From: Scedosporium boydii | Taxonomy: Eukaryota; Ascomycota; Sordariomycetes; Microascales; Microascaceae | Direction: 5' to 3' | DNA length: 64,000 bases | Assembly (NCBI GenBank): GCA_002221725.1 | Contig: NJFT01000032.1 | Location: 62,001-126,000, forward strand | Part shown: one piece after another, positions 25,915 to 37,209 of the stretch | Layout: every line of letters begins with the position of its first letter | How positions within the stretch are numbered: position 1 is the stretch's first letter | Notes under the pieces: generated by a model | The model's database searches: none | Seen by the model: the letters and a program-made list of their open reading frames with translations, nothing else | Told to the model about the DNA's origin: nothing | Translations under genes and position numbers: made by a program

Positions 25915-25966
25915 GCGGGCAGAAAATCGTCGGACATGTGTCGGATATAATGTTGTCCGTAACACC

Positions 25967-26695
25967 TTATAATATGCAGCACCCCCCTTCGCTCTGCCCG
26001 CCTTCCGTCGTCCTCGTCATGAGCGCCGTCTTGCAGATCTCCTCGAACGCGAGGTCCACTAGTTCTCCAGTTACGGCAGAGCACTCCATGTACTTGTCAG
26101 CCCGTAGCTCCTGGGCAACCCTGTACCCCTCTTGCGGGTAGATGATGCCGTTGGGATCGTCTTCTGAGCGCAGGTCCCTCTTGAGGCCGAGGATGAGGAA
26201 GGGAACGGTGTCTCTGTTGGCATAGGTCATCTTGACATCCGTGATCCACTAATGCCGCGAGGTTAGGAAAGGGGTAAACAAAGCGAAGGAACGGGGAAAT
26301 CATGAAGAGCTTTTGACAGTGAAATCTTCAATACATACAAATCGCTTCATGTTAATGAGACTCAATCTCTGGCTTATATCGTAGCAGAGAACGACAACGT
26401 CTGGGTCCAGCGTCTTCCAATTGTCCGGGCCCGACGAGTCGCGGAACTCTAGCCGGAACCGATATGGACCCCGGTTAACCTCGAAGATGAAGGGCTGATC
26501 TATATCCCTTAAAATCGTGAAGTCGCCCGTCTTATCCTTGGAGCTCACCCGGCTACACGTTTCACATTGTTAGAACTATCTTCTTTTTTCTTTATTGATG
26601 TATATGGACATTTGGAAGAAGACCTACGAGATGAAGGTCGTCTTGCCGCATCTGGTGTCCCCCACCAAGACGATCGAAATTGGTATCTCGGCCAT
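25967..26695 (-). CDS. Atypical Rho/Ras-like small GTPase with CAAX box
   Basis: Three exons read downward: 26695-26628, 26552-26339, 26248-25967, giving 187 aa. Seen: P-loop GDTRCGKT, then in the place of switch II DTAGQ the residues DSSGP, followed by DVVVLCYDISQRLSLINMKR, a G4-like LGLKRD, a G5-like MECSA, and a C-terminal CCIL box expected to be geranylgeranylated. The Rho-like shape is clear but the catalytic Gln of switch II is missing, which predicts weak intrinsic hydrolysis (inference). Similar non-canonical Rho-like proteins occur in Pezizomycotina. It is convergent with RPC9 and divergent from the PUS3 gene. Its precise role is unknown; membrane-linked signalling or polarity is likely. 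Confidence 0.87.
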
Positions 26696-27167
26696 CTTTT
26701 GATATCAGGGACAGTTGGGAACAATTCAAGAGGTAGCAATCACTTTCATTGACAACGTTTTGTGTTTCCCTCTTTCTCCATCCCCTATTCAAACGCTACA
26801 CTGAAGTCTGTATACAGCTACATTCTCAAAAAGACGACGTCGAGCTCCTTTTTGTATAAACTTTCTTATCGCCCCTTTCTCCGTAATCGCCAACTGATAA
26901 CAACTCCAAACCAATTCTCAGTTGTCACTATCTCTAAGAAGTCAAGGGCCAAGTACCTTTGACATGGGGTCCTCTCTTCTGGGCTACTTATATAAGCATT
27001 TCCACGACTGAACCCATTTAGGTTAAACATTTCTCCGTCAACGGACCACACAGTATGGATTTCACGAATTCTTACCTCCCCTCATCTCGCTGAAAAATCT
27101 CCAAAGCCAGGCATCAAGAGGAGTGAGTAATATGAAGGTGGTAGTATAAAGAAAGACAAAGCGTCTT
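26696..27167. promoter_or_regulatory. Divergent promoter region (GTPase / PUS3)
   Basis: 472 bp (682 bp if PUS3 starts at 27378) separate the start codons of the minus-strand GTPase and the plus-strand PUS3 gene, so both promoters must lie here. A/T-rich stretches near 26790-26950 are compatible with an open promoter. No specific factor site is recognised. Confidence 0.55.
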
Positions 27168-29111
27168 ATGAACATCGTCCGCCCGAGTCCCTACTTGAGG
27201 GCATCTTCACCTCTCCGGACCGTAAATACATACGCGCGGAGAACGCGACCCGGAAATATTCATCTACGCGAAGACGGCCCAAGACTCTTATTATTCGCAG
27301 CGCATCTGGGCAGCACCGTTGGCAGGCGCAAGGAGATCGGATCAACCGCCGGCGCGAACGCCACCAAACCGCTCAAAATGGCCGACCTTGCGGCCAAGTA
27401 CCAGAGGTGGACGCGGACAGATCTCCTCGACCGGCTCAACCTGTTGGAAAATGAACTGAAGCGGCGCAACATCGACGTTGACGCCGAGCTGCGCGCTGCG
27501 GCGGAAGCAGCAGAAGCAGAAGCGGCGGCAAAAGCAGCAGCGGCGGCGGCAGCGGCAGGCTCTACTGAAGGGGGAGAGGGAGTTCCAACAAAGGCTAAAA
27601 AAGCCAAAAGGCCCACAGACATCGACCCCTCGCGGTACAGCACGCGCTTCATCGCGCTGAAACTGGCATACCTGGGGAAAAACTACGGCGGGTTCGAGTT
27701 CCAGACGTCTGCGGAGCTGCCGACGATAGAGGAGGAGTTTTGGAAGGCGCTCGTCACGGCGCGGCTGATATATCCCAAGGATAAGGCCGTGATCGATTTT
27801 TCTTGCTGCGATTATGCCAAGTGTGGGAGGACGGATAAGGGGGTTAGTGCGTTTGGGCAGGTTGTTTCTTTGAGGGTGAGGAGTAACCGGCCGTTGCCCA
27901 AGGCATCTGCGGCGGTAGAAAGCGTGGCCGGAGATGGAGAAGAAGCCGGCGAAGCGAAGCAGGAAGAAACAAAAGAAGAACGACCATTCGACGACGTCAA
28001 AGACGAACTAAACTACACAACCCTCCTCAACAAACTCCTGCCCCCCGACATCCGCATCCTCGCCTGGTGCCCCTCCCCACCCCCGGGCTTCAGCGCCCGC
28101 TTCTCCTGCCGCGAGCGCCAATACCGCTACTTCTTCACGCAACCCTCCTTCCTCCCCCTCCCATCGCAGTACAACCCCGTCGGCAGCAACGGCCGCCTCG
28201 ACATCGAGGCGATGCGCTCGGCGGCGCGTCTCTTCGTCGGAGTGCACGATTTCCGCAACTTTTGCAAGGTCGACGCCGCGAAGCAGATTACGAATTTCGA
28301 GCGCGAGATCTTCGATGCTGATGTTATCGAGGTGCCGGATGCGCGGGGGAATATATCCTTCTTGGCTGGACCGGCTATGCGTCGTGAGGGGGATGATGAG
28401 CTTCCCCTGCCGAAGACGTATGCTTTTGTTGTGAAGGGCTCGGCGTTCTTGTGGCATCAGATCCGGTGCATGGTTTCTATTCTCTTCCTCGTGGGTCAAG
28501 GTCTCGAGCCGGCGTCGATCATCTCCGATATGTTGGACGTGGAGAATAATCCTAGTCGGACGACGTACATTATGGCGCACGACGTGCCCCTCGTCCTTTG
28601 GGACTGCGTTTTCCCCGAAGACGATGACCCCGCGAGAAAGGACGCGCTGAACTGGGTGTATCCGAGCAAAGAGTGCGAAGGAGACTACTACGGCGCCATG
28701 GCAGTGCTCGACAGCTCCTGGACAACATGGCGCGAGAGAAAAATCGACGAGGTTCTCGCTGCGCAGTTAGCGGGCCGCATCGCCGGCGCAGATCCCCCCG
28801 AAGTGTGGAACGCAGGGGCCGCAGCCGAGCAGCTGGCGAAGGGAGGGCCTAGGAAGACGAAGGGAAAGGGACGGCCCGTTAAGCCCAAGGTGTTCGAGGG
28901 CGGGAATAATGGAAGGCTGATTGGTAGCTACGTGCCTGTGATGAAGCTGAAGAAGATGATGACGCCGGAGCAGGTGAATGATCAGTATGCGAAGAAGATG
29001 GGGTTTGCGAGCGCGGAGGAGATGAGGGGGACGGAGGGGTGGAGGAAGGCGATTAAGGATGCGCGGGCGAGTAAGAGGGCCAAGGCGGCGGAGGAGAGCT
29101 CAAACACTTGA
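27168..29111 (+). CDS. DEG1: tRNA pseudouridine38/39 synthase (DEG1/PUS3)
   Basis: A single-exon ORF of 647 aa from 27168, or 577 aa from the ATG at 27378 (context caaaATGG, protein MADLAAKYQRWTRTDLL), which fits the family start best. Seen: N-terminal coiled coil (LLDRLNLLENELKRRN) with an Ala/Glu-rich stretch, then the TruA-fold core KLAYLGKNYGGFEFQ, CGRTDKGVSAFGQVVSLRV with the catalytic Asp (codon at 27834-27836), ARFSCRERQYRYFF, VGVHDFRNFCKVD and FLWHQIRCMVSILFLVGQG. The enzyme converts U38/U39 of the tRNA anticodon stem to pseudouridine. The extra 70 residues from 27168 are Arg/Ser-rich with few acidic residues, like a mitochondrial presequence. The Lys-rich C-terminal tail resembles an RNA-binding or nuclear-localisation tail. 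Confidence 0.93.
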   Translation: MNIVRPSPYLRASSPLRTVNTYARRTRPGNIHLREDGPRLLLFAAHLGSTVGRRKEIGSTAGANATKPLKMADLAAKYQRWTRTDLLDRLNLLENELKRRNIDVDAELRAAAEAAEAEAAAKAAAAAAAAGSTEGGEGVPTKAKKAKRPTDIDPSRYSTRFIALKLAYLGKNYGGFEFQTSAELPTIEEEFWKALVTARLIYPKDKAVIDFSCCDYAKCGRTDKGVSAFGQVVSLRVRSNRPLPKASAAVESVAGDGEEAGEAKQEETKEERPFDDVKDELNYTTLLNKLLPPDIRILAWCPSPPPGFSARFSCRERQYRYFFTQPSFLPLPSQYNPVGSNGRLDIEAMRSAARLFVGVHDFRNFCKVDAAKQITNFEREIFDADVIEVPDARGNISFLAGPAMRREGDDELPLPKTYAFVVKGSAFLWHQIRCMVSILFLVGQGLEPASIISDMLDVENNPSRTTYIMAHDVPLVLWDCVFPEDDDPARKDALNWVYPSKECEGDYYGAMAVLDSSWTTWRERKIDEVLAAQLAGRIAGADPPEVWNAGAAAEQLAKGGPRKTKGKGRPVKPKVFEGGNNGRLIGSYVPVMKLKKMMTPEQVNDQYAKKMGFASAEEMRGTEGWRKAIKDARASKRAKAAEESSNT

Positions 29112-29316
29112 GCGGGATAGAGATAAAAGGGATACCAAAAGGAAAATAGAGTATACATCACAGCCCATTTCTATGCCCTCTATGCCCTCTATGCGGTGGA
29201 AGATGACGACTTGATTAGAATCCAGGTAGATCTTATGCTTTAAAATATGCTCCGGGTATCACGCAACGCAATGCCAAAACACACAGAGAAAAACACCAAA
29301 AAGCCCCCATACCGTC

Positions 29317-30024
29317 CTACACCTTCCCATTAACAACGACATCCCCCTCCCCTTCAAACAAACAAGCCCTAATCCCCCTCCAAACCTTCAAAACCACCTC
29401 CTTCCCAGGCTTCAACCTCGGAAACAGCACAACCATATCCTCCTCCCCCTCCACCACCACAACGAGGCAATACCTCACGCCGAACCCTACAAACACCTCG
29501 TTCACGAAAACGTCCCTGATCAGCTCCGTGGGTATGAACCGCGCCGCGCCGTCCCCCTGAGCCGGCCGCGTCTGGATCCCGAGGCCCCGGAGGACTAGGA
29601 CCGATTCTGTTGTGTATATCCTGCGTAGAGAGGCGATGCCTAGAACTGCCGCGATGACCACGAGGGCAGGCGTGGAGAGCTTGGATGTCGCGCCGAGGAT
29701 GAGGGTACCAAGCGGTGTCGAGGTGAAGAATTGGTGGACGAAGGAGGGGAGAAAGTCGCTGTTGGATAACCGCGCTAAAGGTAATGTGACGGCGGCTAGG
29801 AAGAGGAGGAGGCGCACGAGGAAGACGACCGTGTAGATGAGCGTCGTGGTGAGGCAGGGGGGAGGGCGCGTGGAGAGGGTGAATTCGACTGTTGTCGGGC
29901 TTGGGCGCCGCGTCCGGAGACGCGGGCTCGTGGTGAGCATTCTGGTGGGGTTCCTGTTCGTTCCGTTTCTTCGAGGAGAGAAAGGACTTTTGACGGTATT
30001 ATGGTCTAGGTGTTCATGGCGCAT
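29317..30024 (-). CDS. GPI15: PIG-H/GPI15, GPI-GlcNAc transferase subunit
   Basis: A single-exon ORF of 235 aa from ATG 30024; a second Met (ATG at 29940) would give 207 aa, nearer to the family length. Two hydrophobic segments (TTTLIYTVVFLVRLLLFLAA and STPALVVIAAVLGIAS) precede the PIG-H domain: ESVLVLRGLGIQT, RFIPTELIRDVFVNEVFVGF, YCLVVVVEGE, LFPRLKPGKEVVLKVWRGIR, ACLFEGEGD. Family knowledge: PIG-H is part of the ER-membrane GPI-N-acetylglucosaminyltransferase complex that starts GPI-anchor synthesis by adding GlcNAc to phosphatidylinositol; in fungi this supports cell-wall mannoproteins. It is convergent with PUS3, with 205 bp between the stops. Confidence 0.9.
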   Translation of the reverse strand: MRHEHLDHNTVKSPFSPRRNGTNRNPTRMLTTSPRLRTRRPSPTTVEFTLSTRPPPCLTTTLIYTVVFLVRLLLFLAAVTLPLARLSNSDFLPSFVHQFFTSTPLGTLILGATSKLSTPALVVIAAVLGIASLRRIYTTESVLVLRGLGIQTRPAQGDGAARFIPTELIRDVFVNEVFVGFGVRYCLVVVVEGEEDMVVLFPRLKPGKEVVLKVWRGIRACLFEGEGDVVVNGKV

Positions 30025-32128
30025 CTAATTCGCGAGTTGGAAGTCGCCCCCCTGTCGCAACTCGACAACGCGAGATGTTGCAATGTCGCTTCTGATTTCC
30101 TCTCGCGAGTTATCACGTGACGGCCCGTCGCCAGATGGCAAGACGACATCTCCAGCATGACAGGTGCGGGAGGTTGAACGATCAAGCTCTGTTCTGTCCG
30201 CTCACTTGGTTTCTACTATATTTCGGCTCAGACTCGTTCGGATGCGTCGTCTATATGCAAGACAGAGCTCGAAGGACGAGTCAGCACAAGAAGCCATGGA
30301 TTCGGGCGGTATCAAAGTCCGAGGGGAGCTCTCGCTTCTTTGTAAGGACAAGCCAGCAAGAATACCAAGCAACACGGTCGAGATACTTGAGACACAAACA
30401 TTCAGAAGAAGACGTAGTTTTTCAGCTCTCTGATTTCAATTCTTGGAGATTTATTTATTCCAGCAGTCAAAAAGTCAATAGTAATCCCATTCTCCAGACA
30501 AAGTAGTAAAAGCTTTCTGGGGTTTGGAGTCGCTCAGTGTCTGCGAAGATGGCAAGGTACACATCCATCCCCAAACCTGCTTACATACCGCGAAACAATT
30601 CCCCGAAATTCACCCCGAGCCGTCATAGTAATATAAGAAACTTTTTGGTCGCAAATGACCGGCTGTAATGGTCAATCGGTAGAAGGCTTTCACAATTTCT
30701 CAAACCTTTCCCCACCCAAGTCCGTAAGATCCCCCCGGTTCGACGCCCAGCACGAACGCTCGCGGTGGTCGCACACTCGATCGGGAAACCATCGATGCTG
30801 TCGCGACCCTAAGCAATGGGGATGACCTTACTCCAGGGAGGCTTCACTCCGCAGAGACATCCCCACCGTCGCGTGGCGCGCTGGATTACGATCGCCGGGG
30901 GATTTGGGTGGGTGGGTTGAGATGGAGATGTCAACTCCAAATTTTTTTTACTTCTTTTTTTGAAGCTTATCACCATGAATACCACTGCCAGAGAGGACCG
31001 CCGATTTGGATGTGTCAACGACTGACTTCGCTATCTTTGCCCCAAACTCCCTCACCTAAGAATTATTTAGAAATATCTCTTGTTCCTTGCGAAGCTGTTA
31101 TTTATTACTCGTACGCCATGTCCAACCCTGACGCCTCCCGTCTCCACGCCGTGATTTCAGACGAGAGCCCTTAACCATTCATCTCCCTTCTACCGAGGAC
31201 ATCACGAGTGGCAATCAAGTCTTCAACATTAAAACCAAAAGTGCTTTTGCATATTAAAGTCCAAAGCTGACGGTACCTCTAACTACCCAGTCCCACCTAT
31301 GAAGTAAAGCCTCAAACCTCTCAACATCTCCGTGGCCAACCGCCCTTCCCCTAAAACGGTCAAGTGAAACCAGAAACCCCAGAAGAATCCAAAAAGAAGC
31401 GAATAAAACGCAAAAGAGAGAAGCAGAAGAGAAGAAGTGTCGTCGAAGAAAGAAAAATAAAAAATCGCAAAGAGGAAAACCCCAAGATCATAAACAAAGA
31501 TGCCGCGGGGCAAACAATGTATAAGGGGGGGAACACCATGTGTATAATGACACTTTACTCCCCGGCTCTCTTTTTCTTTTTTCCTTCTTCGCGTTGCGGT
31601 AAAACTCTTGCCCCCTGGAAACAAAATCTCCGTCTCGCCCATGCACTCTCTCGATTTTCATAAAAAAACCCGGACCGAATACCTGCACAATCTTCCCTCG
31701 AGTCCGTTGTCTTGACTAGTTTGCCGATATCATAACGCAGAAAGGAAACAAAATATGCAAAACCAAAATTCCCAAGATGGGGGAAGAAGAAGAAGAAAAG
31801 AAGAAAAATTGGTTCATCAAGTCATGAAGAGAATCAACTTTGAGTTTCTACTGTGAGCTGAGGGAAGGTCGCGAAGTGTACAATGTGTTGTTGCTCGGAT
31901 CGCCGCGTCTGGTAGAGGCGTTTCGACATCAAAGGGCAGAAGAAAATAAAGGATGATGAAAAAATTTGGTATCAAGTTCCACCCTTAAAAAAGAAACGCC
32001 CATGGCCATGCAAGAAATGGATAAAGTAAGGGATAAAGTAATGAACGATTAAAACAAGTTCAAAATATCAAGGGCAAGGCCGGGCTTGAAGAAGATGCAA
32101 ATTTTGTTTGCTCATTTCGTTTTCCGGC
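30025..32128. other. Intergenic region upstream of GPI15
   Basis: 2.1 kb between the start of GPI15 and the end of the WD40 gene, both on the minus strand, so this is the GPI15 promoter plus the 3' UTR of the WD40 gene. The part next to the WD40 stop (about 31360-32060) is A-rich on the plus strand. A GGTTCGA motif near 30738 was examined as a tRNA box B and rejected. Short ORFs lack family similarity. Confidence 0.55.
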
Positions 32129-35100
32129 TTAGATCATCTCGTTCTTGTTGAGACCGGTGGGGAGAGAATTGGGATCGAGAGGGTGTGCCATCATGCCCAT
32201 TTGGGTGTACATGCCTGGGGCTTGGATGCTCTCGTAGGGCGCAACGTCGGGAGACTTCTGGACACGCATGCTGTTGTCCTTTCGGGTCCTGCTGCCGGAT
32301 CGGAGACGCTCGGTGGCCTTGGAGATTCGACCTGCAAGACTGCTGTCGGTGATGCTGCGACCGCGGCTGTGGCCCTTCAACGATGGAGGTGCCGGGGGAG
32401 GAAGGATGGGTACCGTGAGCTCGGTCGGTGGGACATGAATCGGTGCAGAAGGCGAAGGCGGCTCGTCATCGTCCATGACAATCTCAATCATGCCCGACGC
32501 AAGCGCCGAGTTGGAAGACTGCTGCTGAGGTGCAAAAGGAAGGGGAGCAGGGGGCGGAGGAGGAGGCATCGCGAGGTGCTGGAATTCCTTCAGCAGTGGC
32601 GCAGAAGGTGGAGGTGGCGGTGGTGGTGGGTGCTGAGTATCTTGGGATCCTCGTCGGGAGTAGGTGCGGCTATCCAGGGTCTCACCCGTGCCATGGGAGT
32701 CTCTACCCTTGCTTCTGATTGACTGATTCCTGCTCAGCGTCCCCGACCGAGACGAGGTTCGATGGTTGGGCTTACCACCCAACGGTTCGTCGGGGATGGG
32801 CGCTGACATGCAGCGGGGAATCGGAGGGCGAGAAGGAGGCTGGTAAACCGTCGAGGGGAGCAGAGTAAGTCCTCCCACCTCAGGCTCCTTGTTGGGGGAT
32901 TCCTGTCGCTTGATTTCGGCAGGAGCCTGATCTTGTTCGGCCTTCACTTGCACAAAGCTGGACGGGATCGGGGGGACCGCAGGAGGCGCGGAGACCTGAG
33001 ACTGGCCGCTCGTGTCGATAACGAGCCTCATCGCCTTGGGCGTGGCAGGGAGGCCGATCTGGGGAGTGCCAAGTTTGCCCCGGCCGTACGGGCTCAGGTG
33101 CGGATCAGCCGTCTTGGCCCTGGGTGGCGAGATGGCATTGCTAGAAGACGACATCTCGACAGCAGTGTAGCGTAGAGCGGGCGCGAGGTCTTTAGGGTGA
33201 GTGATCGGGCCGGCTTGGCTGTTCCTGGACAATTCCCTTCGTCGTTCCTCCAGCTCGCGTGCCGCCTGCTCCCTGCGTCGCTGTCGCTCCTCCTTCATGG
33301 CCTTCAGGTCTCCCGCGTGCTCAACCGAGCCACCCCTCAAGTACGGAGCCGGACCGTTAGGATTGCTGGTGCTGTCCTTACGGGTACGGCTGCGTGAACG
33401 GTCCTGACGGAGAGGGGCAGTGGTCGGAGTAACCAGTCCACGGCTTGTGCTCCTGTTGTGCTTCTCGCGGAATTTCTGCTGCGCTTCGAGGGCCTTGAGG
33501 TAGTCTTCCTCGTCCTCGGTATCATCAAGCTGCGGTGGCACTCCCGTCATGGGCTGTGGTGAGGTCGGAGACCTGATGCCCTCGAGACCAGGAGTCCTGC
33601 CTCGGGAATCCTTCAGAGAAGGTCGGCGCTCGGGGCTAGCCCGGCGACTTTCCCCCTTGTTAGAGCTTCGCGACTTGTTGCTAACCTTCCTGTGTCCAAT
33701 CGGATCCGTGGCAGTTACGTCGGTATACTTGGCAGAACTTAGAACCACCAAGTCTTCGGGAGACATGGGAATGGGCGATGTGGGAGACCGCTTGCCGGGA
33801 TAAACCTTGATAGGAGTACGGCCACGCTCCAATGACGGCTCCCTTTGCGTTTGTCGCTCTCGGCTGCTCTCTCGTCCCCTGCCCGATTTCCGGAAGTCCG
33901 TGGCGGCATCGAGGCTGTGGACGTAGTCAGCGTGCCTCGATGCACCGGTGCGCGTGCTCCGTGATGTTGATGCCGAAGTAACCGAACTAACCGAGCCAGG
34001 TCCCCGGCGTCGAGAAGGCCAGTGGTACTTCGCAGACTGGGCCACTGCAGTATCCGGTGTGGGTCGCGCGTGGTCCACTGGCTCGATGTGAAGGTTGAGG
34101 CCTGTAGGCATCCTGTTGCGGGAACCGTTTCGACGATTGGTCATGTGCTGCTCCATCTTGCGGGTCACCGAAGCGTCCGGGGGCGGTATGTTATCGCGGG
34201 CATTCCGGAGGCCATCCCTCATCATCATAGGACTAGCGGTATGAGCCCTGACAATGGACAATCCAAACGAGATGCTCTCCTCCTCCTCCGTGTCGTCCCT
34301 GTTAGCTCCGCCTGCAGACAGCTCGCCGTTAGCCTCCCCGATTGCGGGGAGGGGTGCGCGGCTACTGTAAGCAGACGAAGCAAAAGACTTAACAGAGGTT
34401 GGCGTATTGAACGCACTCCTGTTCCCACGAACGAGGGCTGTCGTAGGATCCGCGTCGACGGCAGACTCCGCAATGGGTGTTACCCCGGCGGCGATAGGGG
34501 TCTGCCCGCCATCAGCCTGCGAAAAGAACTTGGCTGCCCTCCCGCCTCCGCCCTGCAGGTCGCCAAAGCTAGTGATGATTTTCAACGCTGAGTTCTTCCC
34601 GACCAGTCTTTGGGGGCCGCGGTTAAGACCTGGAGGCGACAGTGGTGGACTAAGAATCTCACCGATGCTTGCGGCCGCGTTCTGGAACGTAAGCTGGACA
34701 GCAGATGGGGACGCCCAGGGCTCCGTCGATTCTTGGCCGCTGCAAGCAAAGCTAAAATTGAATATTAGTAAAAGCGAGAAAACCGAAGAGAATGAACAGG
34801 AGGAAAAGGGGGAAAGGCAATTAATCCACGGAAATACGTTCAATAAGTTACGTACCATCTGATTGCCAATTCGCGCTGTGAGTGGTGAATCGCCCACTCA
34901 CCCCATTTCTTAATGATGGCGGACTGTCGCTCCCAGACGGCGGGGAAGAAGAGACAAGTCAGGATGAGAGCCTCCATGTAGCGCTTGTGCGAGTTGTAGA
35001 TCTCAATGGCGTCGTTATGGTCGCCCATGCCAATCAGAATCGTGGCGGCAGCATGCACATCACCCTTCTCCAGCAGAGTGGTAACGTAGGCTCTGCCGAT

Positions 35101-37209
35101 CTTGTGTTGGGCACCCTGCTGACGGCCGATCCCACTGAGTGCCAACAGCATCCAATCCGACGAAGTCATAGACTCGGCGCCTCTGGTAATGATATCTTGG
35201 TCGATGATCCCCAACCACTTCGCTAACATAATTCGACTAGATGAGCCGCTGGGGTGGCGGCTCATCTCATCGGCAATGAGATCTTCAATCTCCTTGTGCC
35301 AGCCGAAAATGGTGCTAAGCATCTGACGGCGGAGATCGTCGTTGGTGAGGCGCCCCTTATCCAGCGCGAATGGAGGCTTGTATGGGATATCGCTGAGCCG
35401 GCTCCGAGTGAACCTGAACAAGTCATCGACTCTGGTTTCCTCGGGGGCAGGTGAGCCGGCCTGGCCAACCTCGTTTCGCAGACGCGAGGGTCGCTGGTGA
35501 GACTTCGTCGAGATGCTGCTGAAAGAGCACTGGGAGTACAGATCTGATGGCTTGTAGCTACGTTGCTTCGACTTGAGGGAATCCCCGGCAGAGATGTACG
35601 TATGTTCAGTGAGCCCGCGAGATCGAATGGACCCTCCTCCATATTGGTTGGGCGTGCGGGAGCCAGAAACCGTAGAATATCCGCTTTGAGATGAGAGCAT
35701 GCTCCGGTTCTCGGCGCGCTCTTGCTGACTCTCATCCTGGCTGAAGCTCTGCTTGGAATAGTCATCATCGCTCTCCGAGACACCGACATCGCTGGGGTTA
35801 AAAGTGATCTCGGACTCCGAGGCAATGGTCGTCGCCTTTTCGTTTTCCAGCGAGACAGGTGGAGACGGAGGCAGGAGGTTTGCCGGGTGTTGGACATTAG
35901 CAACCATGATCGAGGGAGCGTTCAAGTCGAACTGTTGGACAGTGTTGTTGGCTCCCAAGGTGAACAGTGATGCGCCCGGACCGTAGACTGCAAGGCCACG
36001 AATATGCTCTAGAGTTGGAATCATATCATGAGTAACATGCTTGGTTCGCACATCCCAAGAAATGGTCTCCCTATATCAGCAATTGTTAGCTGGCTAGACG
36101 GGGCCTCGAAGGGGCGAGCAATGGGGGAAACTTTGTCCTACATACAATTCAGAATATTGGATGATGCGCCCGTTCTTTGACCAGGCCATCCAATTAGGTC
36201 CAGGGCGGAAGATTTCTGTTCGCTTAAGGGAGCGAACAACCTTGGCGGGCTCGTGGGCGTTAAAGGACTTGGCCACGCTCCAGACTTTGAGATCACCTTC
36301 TTGGGTTTGAGATGCAAGCATGTCCGACTTTTGGCGAGAAGAGGAAGCGTGCCATTGCAGGGTGACAATTGGCGAAGGTGATCGAGACATCATTAGGTTA
36401 TGAAGCACCGTAAAGCGCGGTTGCAACGTGGCAACCAAGCACTGCCCATTTTGATATCTAGAGAGGAGAGAAGAGGGTTTAAGTTAGCTCTGAGCCGTCC
36501 CGGCTTACACCGCAGGTTCTCATAAAGAGGCCCCAGCGGGGCCCAAGAACTCAATCACTCACCCTATTGCGAATGTTCTGCAATCGCCCGAAGGAGCCAG
36601 TGCTGTAACTGCAATTTGGTCGATTGTTCTAGAAGAGATATGTTCTTGTGTTCTCGGTTCGAACAGGATTATCGTTCCTTGCGAGTTTCCTGACCTGATT
36701 GTTAGCAGAGTTCTCGACTAACACCAAAATGAAAGGCCGGGATTAAAAAAAGAAAAGGGACAGGACGGAGACGGGGACGTACCAAAAGCAACATTGCCGC
36801 TACGCATCCAAGCCGCAGCCGTGATATGCTCGTAAGAGGCGAACCGAGAAATTTCATCTCCAGTCATCAAGTCCCAAACAATCGCATTTTGTCCAGCATC
36901 GTAACTGACCACGAGACGTCCGGCTCCGCGCTCGCTTTGATTATCGACGGCTAATAGCTGGACCTCGTGGGAATGCCTCGCAAATCGGCGCTCGATGGTT
37001 AGGGTATCGTGGTGGCAGCAGACGACCGAGGGACCCTGTGCGTAGAGGAACATGGATGCCGTCGCGGCGCATGGCTCGAAATACTTGGGAAGCGATGGCG
37101 GTTGCATTGCAAAGTCCGCCATCTCGGCAGTCCTGCCCCGGTTGGAGGACCGGCCTGAGTGATGTGAGCCGGACCGTTGCCGGGAATTAGAAGACATGGC
37201 AGCGCTCAT
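32129..37209 (-). CDS. WD40 / Gemin5-like scaffold protein with long disordered tail
   Basis: Five exons read downward: 37209-36783, 36689-36563, 36457-36146, 36070-34856, 34751-32129, giving 1567 aa. Residues ~30-330 form WD40-like blades (GRLVVSYDAGQNAIVWDLMT, TQEGDLKVWSVAK, GASLFTLGANNTVQQFDLN). A Ser-rich linker follows, then a helical TPR-like region near 540-700 (GWHKEIEDLIADEM, HAAATILIGMGDHNDAIEIY, ELAIRCFACSGQESTEPW) that resembles the helical part of Gemin5-like WD40 proteins. The last ~850 residues are disordered: RS/RD-rich segments, proline runs near 1400-1430 and a charged helix (KEERQRRREQAARELEERRR). The intron 34752-34855 was placed so that the join gives AIRC-FACSGQES. Family members in other ascomycetes are large and poorly characterised; a scaffold role is inferred, not shown. 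Confidence 0.87.

Noticed and set aside
30117..30506. 129-codon plus-strand ORF beyond the GPI15 start
   Set aside because: No domain, non-coding composition, and it lies in the GPI15 promoter.
30655..30760. tRNA-like pattern (ggtcaatcggtagaag and ggttcgacgccc)
   Set aside because: The T-stem does not pair (ccc against cag beyond two bases) and no acceptor stem of 7 bp closes the structure.
34022..34862. Plus-strand ORFs of 151-189 codons
   Set aside because: They are shadows of the large last exon of the WD40 gene.
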